DNA from: Isoetes taiwanensis
Taxonomy: Eukaryota > Streptophyta > Lycopodiopsida > Isoetales > Isoetaceae
NCBI GenBank assembly: GCA_021234155.1
Contig: JAJEKV010000073.1
Coordinates: 2,514,001 to 2,578,000 of the forward strand
Length of the DNA stretch: 64,000 nt
Direction: 5' to 3'
Shown: one piece after another, positions 60,055-64,000 of the stretch
Layout of the letters: each line of letters starts with the position of its first letter
Position numbering within the stretch: position 1 is the first letter of the stretch
The notes under the pieces: generated by a model
Told to the model about the DNA's origin: nothing
The model's input: the letters and a program-made list of their open reading frames with translations, nothing else
The model's database searches: none
Translations under genes and position numbers: made by a program

Positions 60055-60215
60055 GCGTCAAAGGGGCATAGCTACGAACTTGGTTCCCGTTCTGAACTCC
60101 GTTCCCAAGGGTCAAGAGTTTCGGGAACTTCCAACAAAGTTCCCAATATAGGTGCTACCGGTAACTACGTTTCGGACGAAGTTCCCATTGACGGGAACTC
60201 CCGTTCCAGGTAGCA
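60055..60215. repeat. GTTCCC/GGGAAC-rich segment
   Basis: About ten copies of gttccc or gggaac on the two strands within 160 bp (for example ggttcccgttc, cgttcccaagg, cgggaacttcc, gaagttcccattgacgggaa). Such dense short inverted motifs are typical of subterminal regions of DNA transposons, but no terminal repeats are visible. Confidence 0.45.
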
Positions 60216-61465
60216 AAAGTCAGGGGGCGCACATACCATTTCTTATTGTCCACTGTATGGTTCCACGATGTATGCATTTCCCTTAAACTGTATTTTCATA
60301 TGCTCGACATGCAGCCAACGAGCAACTCTACTTTAGGGTTTGATTGTGTAGGTTTCCCTCTGATGCTGGCGGAAGTCGGGTATTCAAGTCATGTAGACCA
60401 AGTTGCAAGAGGCTATGGCGGAGAGTACCAAACTTTTTTAACCTTAAACGGCTGTGGCAAGTGTCGGCAGACAGATAATTGTCTTGAATCGGCTTAGGTT
60501 CTATCAAGGGATCGGCTTGGGTCAAAAATGGTCTGGCTCTACTACAAGATAGCATTGCGGCACCTTATGATTAATATTTGCATATAACAGGTGCATAGAA
60601 CCATATTTGAACAAATATCAAAACTACAAAATACATTGTACGTTGACCAGGAGCATTTCATAGATTTTTGAAAAGTTAGAGGACGAGTTATATTCTAGAT
60701 TGGTGCACAACTGAATGCTTATGGATCATCTATAGGATCTAGCAAAACTAAACATGGATCCATGGGAAGATAAGAAACGACCTATTCAATGGTGAAAGGA
60801 TCTGGAAGAAAAAATCATGGTGGAAGCATGGAGTTTAGAACTAGCGGGCTCTTTAAATCAGGTGTGATTGGATGATGATTTGATATAATTTCTTGTTCTT
60901 ATTCCAGCCTCAAAAAATCTCCATGCGAAGAATGGAAACAGGGCCGGCTATTAGCTTAAATCTATTGGCTGTTGTATTTTAATAAATTGATCTGAAAGAT
61001 GTTATGCAAATGCTTAAGAAAGGGGCTAATGCAGGTATAATAGTTTCCCCTGCATGATGGATGCAGATTACCATGCTGCTATTGCTTTGTTATCTGATGT
61101 GACTTTGCTTTGCTTAGCAATATTACCCGGCAAAATATTATGCTGTAGATTATGCTGTTGTAGGAATAAAAGCTAGGGAGGCAGTGGCAGCAACTGCAGA
61201 GATAATAACTAATCAGGCCCCGACTCTTCATACTCATACTGCAGGTTACTCTCAGCTTGGTACCTCCCCACTTGCCACAGATATCTATCTGCTTTAATTC
61301 CTACTGCCGTATGCAATTTCTACATGTTTAGCTTGATTTTTAGTCTACAATTTCAGCAGATTTAGCTCTGCAATGGATATGATGTACTTAAAGTAGGTCC
61401 TTTTTTTTCCAGCGTAGTCTATTATAGTGAAATATTATTCTCAATAACATTGGTGAAATGGATAG
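60216..61465. other. No gene recognised; possible upstream exon
   Basis: Mostly AT-rich. A short coding-like stretch at about 61150-61245 (VGIKAREAVAATAEIITNQA) precedes the phosphatase exons on the same strand, but I cannot match it to that family. Confidence 0.35.
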
Positions 61466-62173
61466 GCCCAGTGACAGTAGCTGATCAGGCTGCCGAAGAA
61501 CTCATGCGATCATTGATCATGAAGAGCTTCCCATCGCATGCCATGTTAGTATCTACGCAATGTTGCTATTTGTCTTTAAGAAATGGGATACCACTAAAGC
61601 ACAACCACAAACTTGCAGATTTGGAGAAGAAGGGGGACTAACAAGGGAGGCAAATGAATCTGAGTACATGTGGGTGCTAGACCCCATTGATGGAACAAAA
61701 AGCTTTATTACAGGTGCCTCTGTGGCCTTTAACTAGCTCATCTTTCTTCCTGATTTGTAATTCATATGAACCAGCTTTGGGCGTTTGCATGGAAGCCAGT
61801 ATTTGGGACTCTAATTGCCTTGCTGCATAAGGGAGTTCCATAAGTCTCAATCACCCTCCAGAAGTCACTCCAGGCTGTTGTCAGGAGAGCAAGGCCAAGT
61901 GCTAGAAATATCCAGAATTTGGTCGTGGGGTTCCAAAGGCCTGTACAAATGCCTTTATAGACATAATAATGTGCTTCAAAATTTATGCATTGTTCATGGA
62001 TCAGTTGGGCATAATTTTATGCAAATGTGATCTTCTTTTTAACTATGTTATGCCAGCTATTTTTGTGTTGGATATGTTGAGTTTGCATTTTTTATCGTTA
62101 GCTATACTACATACAAGTCCTCATTTGTTCAACGGAGATGCCATGGAATCATTTAATCGAATCCGGGACAAGG
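61466..62173 (+). pseudogene. Histidinol-phosphate phosphatase (IMPL2/HISN7-like) exons
   Basis: Four blocks match this inositol-monophosphatase-family enzyme of plastid histidine synthesis. Block 1, 61466-61544: PVTVADQAAEELMRSLIMKS, FPSHA. Block 2, 61619-61713: IFGEEGGLTREANESEYMWV, LDPIDGTKSFITG. Block 3, about 61787-61843: KPVFGTLIALLHKGVP. Block 4, about 62099-62173: SPHLFNGDAMESFNRIRDK. The metal-binding GEE and LDPIDGT motifs are present. Blocks 1 and 2 are separated by a 74-bp GT-AG intron with matching phase, and block 2 ends at a good donor. The expected acceptor before block 3 reads tttgcat where tttgcag is needed, and a TAA follows GVP, so the copy seems defective. The N-terminal and C-terminal exons are not found in the window. 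It may be a gene remnant or a real gene with errors. Confidence 0.7.
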
Positions 62174-62689
62174 TATCTATGCACCTAGGTTTCACCTACT
62201 AAGTTTGCAGTGTATAGATGGATGTATTTTCTCTTTAAGTTGAAAGAAAGAAAGATTATTAACGTCTGTATGGTTTTTGAGGCCAAGTCTTAGTTTATTT
62301 CGTGCATGGCTATGGAGAAATTCTTATTTTCTTGAACTTCTTGTAGTGCCGATTTTGGGAATTTTGTCAGCCCTCTTTCTGCTTTGAAGGTTTGCTTGTG
62401 TGAGATGCTCATTTTAGGTGCGTATATGAATTCGACGTAGATGAAGTGGCATTAACTAATTAAAGTTTGGACACATGCTTGAATTGGAGGTTTATGTAAC
62501 CTTTGAACACGTCAAGATAGATTAGGATAAATTCATTCCGTTGTGGCTGGACTTACGTTTCTCGGAGAGTCATGAATATTTCTATGGCATGGGCAACCTG
62601 CATAACCCATTTCTAATTGTAATTTTCAGTCAGAAGATCAGTCACAAAGGCAAATTGTCTGGGTGAAGCCATGAGTTGGAGAATTTGGA

Positions 62690-62760
62690 AATTGTTGGGA
62701 AACTGGCTTGGGAGCCAGGTACTCTACTGCTGAGCCACTGGCCCATTAAGCCAGATAGGT
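62690..62760 (-). mobile_element. tRNA-like SINE head
   Basis: On the minus strand, gtggctcagcagtagagtac resembles a tRNA D-arm/A box and is followed by ctggctcccaagccag, an anticodon-like stem with a 6-base loop (tRNAs have 7). No good acceptor stem or T-arm follows, so it is not a working tRNA gene. It is most likely a decayed tRNA-derived SINE. Confidence 0.4.
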
Positions 62761-64000
62761 TTTTCTTATTTTGATCATGGTTTCGAATTATAAATGGGCA
62801 CACCACTGAATCCTTCATCTTCATCCGTCTTGGTGCACTGCACCCCTCCATTGGGACCCTTTCATCTGTCCCCATGTATTTTGCACCCTCCATTGGAATC
62901 ATGGACTAGCAGTTTGAGATTCAACTGAATTTACATATAAGCCCACATCTCTCTTGGGGACAGATCCTTAAATGACATGAATATTCAGCTTACAGTAGTA
63001 ATAGTTCTGGGCTTATCCATTTTGGACCTGCTGTGTAACTTCTAGTGCACTCAATAAAGTACCATCAGTTCGCTTGCTCTTTCTGCATTATATATTTGGA
63101 TTGTGAGCCATGACACTAAATGCCAGATGTAGATATTAATGGAAATATTTTTAACATTCTACCTAACATTCAATGCAACAAAAACAACGGTAAAGATATT
63201 CAATTCTTAACAAAGGGCCATTAATATTTGCATGTTGCACCTTGAATTTATGCTACTCTCAAGGTTGGTTAGTGTAGAGAAATAGCTAAGAATTAGAAAA
63301 TGTACTTCATCTTTGTATTTTCATGAACCATTATGATATCAAATAATGGTTTCTCGAACATCGATTATTACAACTCAAACTATTACCTTCAAACCGCTAC
63401 TATCCAACCTCAAGCATGTCATACTGCTAGTTAGTCCAAGTGTGCCTTACTGCTAGTTTAGGCATGTAGTGTCCTTTGCTATAGGTTATGTTCAATTGGT
63501 ATTCCACATGGGCTACAAAATGGTAATATAAAAATGACATTTGATACACATTCCATGGACATTCCATTCTATTCAGACATCTCCGTACAAACAATGTCAT
63601 ATGTTTATGTCTAGGCTTGGTTTTCTAATTTTTGACAAACATATGTATGAAAATAAAGTAAGGCGCGCCAAGGAAAACCAAGAAATATTGCTTCCTTAGA
63701 TAAAAAAAACAAAGGAAAAGACACCAAACACGAAGATGATCTTCAAGTACAATAAATTGCCACAAATGCGAAAATATATACAACAGGCACTTTGTCACGA
63801 AAATAACTTTATACTCAGGATATTTTCAAATGCAATCCAAAATGAAAGAATATCATATAGAGAAAGAATGCATAGAAAAAGAATAGAAACAACAAACCAT
63901 CATTGATAATCTAAAAATAATATCAAGCATATGTTAATTATAATAACAATGGTTAGATATGACGTCTCACTAAGTCAACTAATCACAATCCTTCTATTTG
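62761..64000. other. AT-rich intergenic DNA
   Basis: No coding signal, RNA gene or mobile-element end recognised. Confidence 0.5.

Noticed and set aside
62690-62760. Functional tRNA-Gly(CCC) gene
   Set aside because: The anticodon loop has six bases, no acceptor stem pairs, and no proper T-arm follows; a SINE head is more likely.

Overview
The window is eukaryotic nuclear DNA from a land plant with a large, transposon-rich genome. A gymnosperm or another big-genome vascular plant fits best; this is inferred from gene families, low gene density and nested retrotransposons, with no phylogenetic test. Very little of it is intact host gene. What I recognise is: the 3' part of an exostosin-family (MUR3-like) glycosyltransferase at the left edge; a fragment of a DUF604/fringe-like glycosyltransferase; an intact NDR1/HIN1-like LEA_2 membrane protein (about 20.6-21.3 kb) with a frame-broken second copy (about 45.9-46.7 kb); two copies of a cation-chloride cotransporter C-terminal pseudogene; and exons of a histidinol-phosphate phosphatase (IMPL2/HISN7-like) gene at about 61.5-62.2 kb.

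Layout. 0-7.3 kb: glycosyltransferase remnants, a G-rich degenerate minisatellite, a minus-strand gene relic with a ParB-like motif, an array of GC-rich palindromes around NotI-type cores, and a minus-strand coiled-coil pseudogene split cleanly by a roughly 1.04 kb hAT-type element with 18-bp terminal inverted repeats and 8-bp target duplications. 7.3-8.7 kb: a long inverted repeat. 7.77-33.06 kb and 33.06-58.43 kb: two head-to-tail copies of one unit of about 25.3 kb. Each unit holds two related 6-kb repeats (units A and B, each with a decayed minus-strand gag), a SINE between them, the LEA_2 gene, the cotransporter pseudogene, a LINE endonuclease fragment, and a minus-strand Ty3/gypsy element interrupted in its RT-RNase H region by a complete gag-only LTR retrotransposon (3.16 kb, TR-GAG type). 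58.4-64 kb: a second coiled-coil relic, a GTTCCC-rich segment, the histidinol-phosphatase exons, a tRNA-like SINE head and AT-rich intergenic DNA.

The most important technical point is that the two 25-kb copies are nearly identical over long clean stretches, but about 28.4-45.3 kb (spanning the junction) and several smaller patches are full of changes clustered at CAG/CTG (CHG) contexts and at homopolymers. That looks like unpolished long-read sequence over methylated DNA, possibly from gap filling, so the duplication itself may be an assembly product. Broken reading frames in those stretches should not be read as biology until checked.

The most speculative biological lead is the set of palindromic GCGGCCGC-core repeats beside the ParB-like relic, with similar motifs beside the second coiled-coil relic at 58.4-58.5 kb. 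I found no intact, clearly new system.
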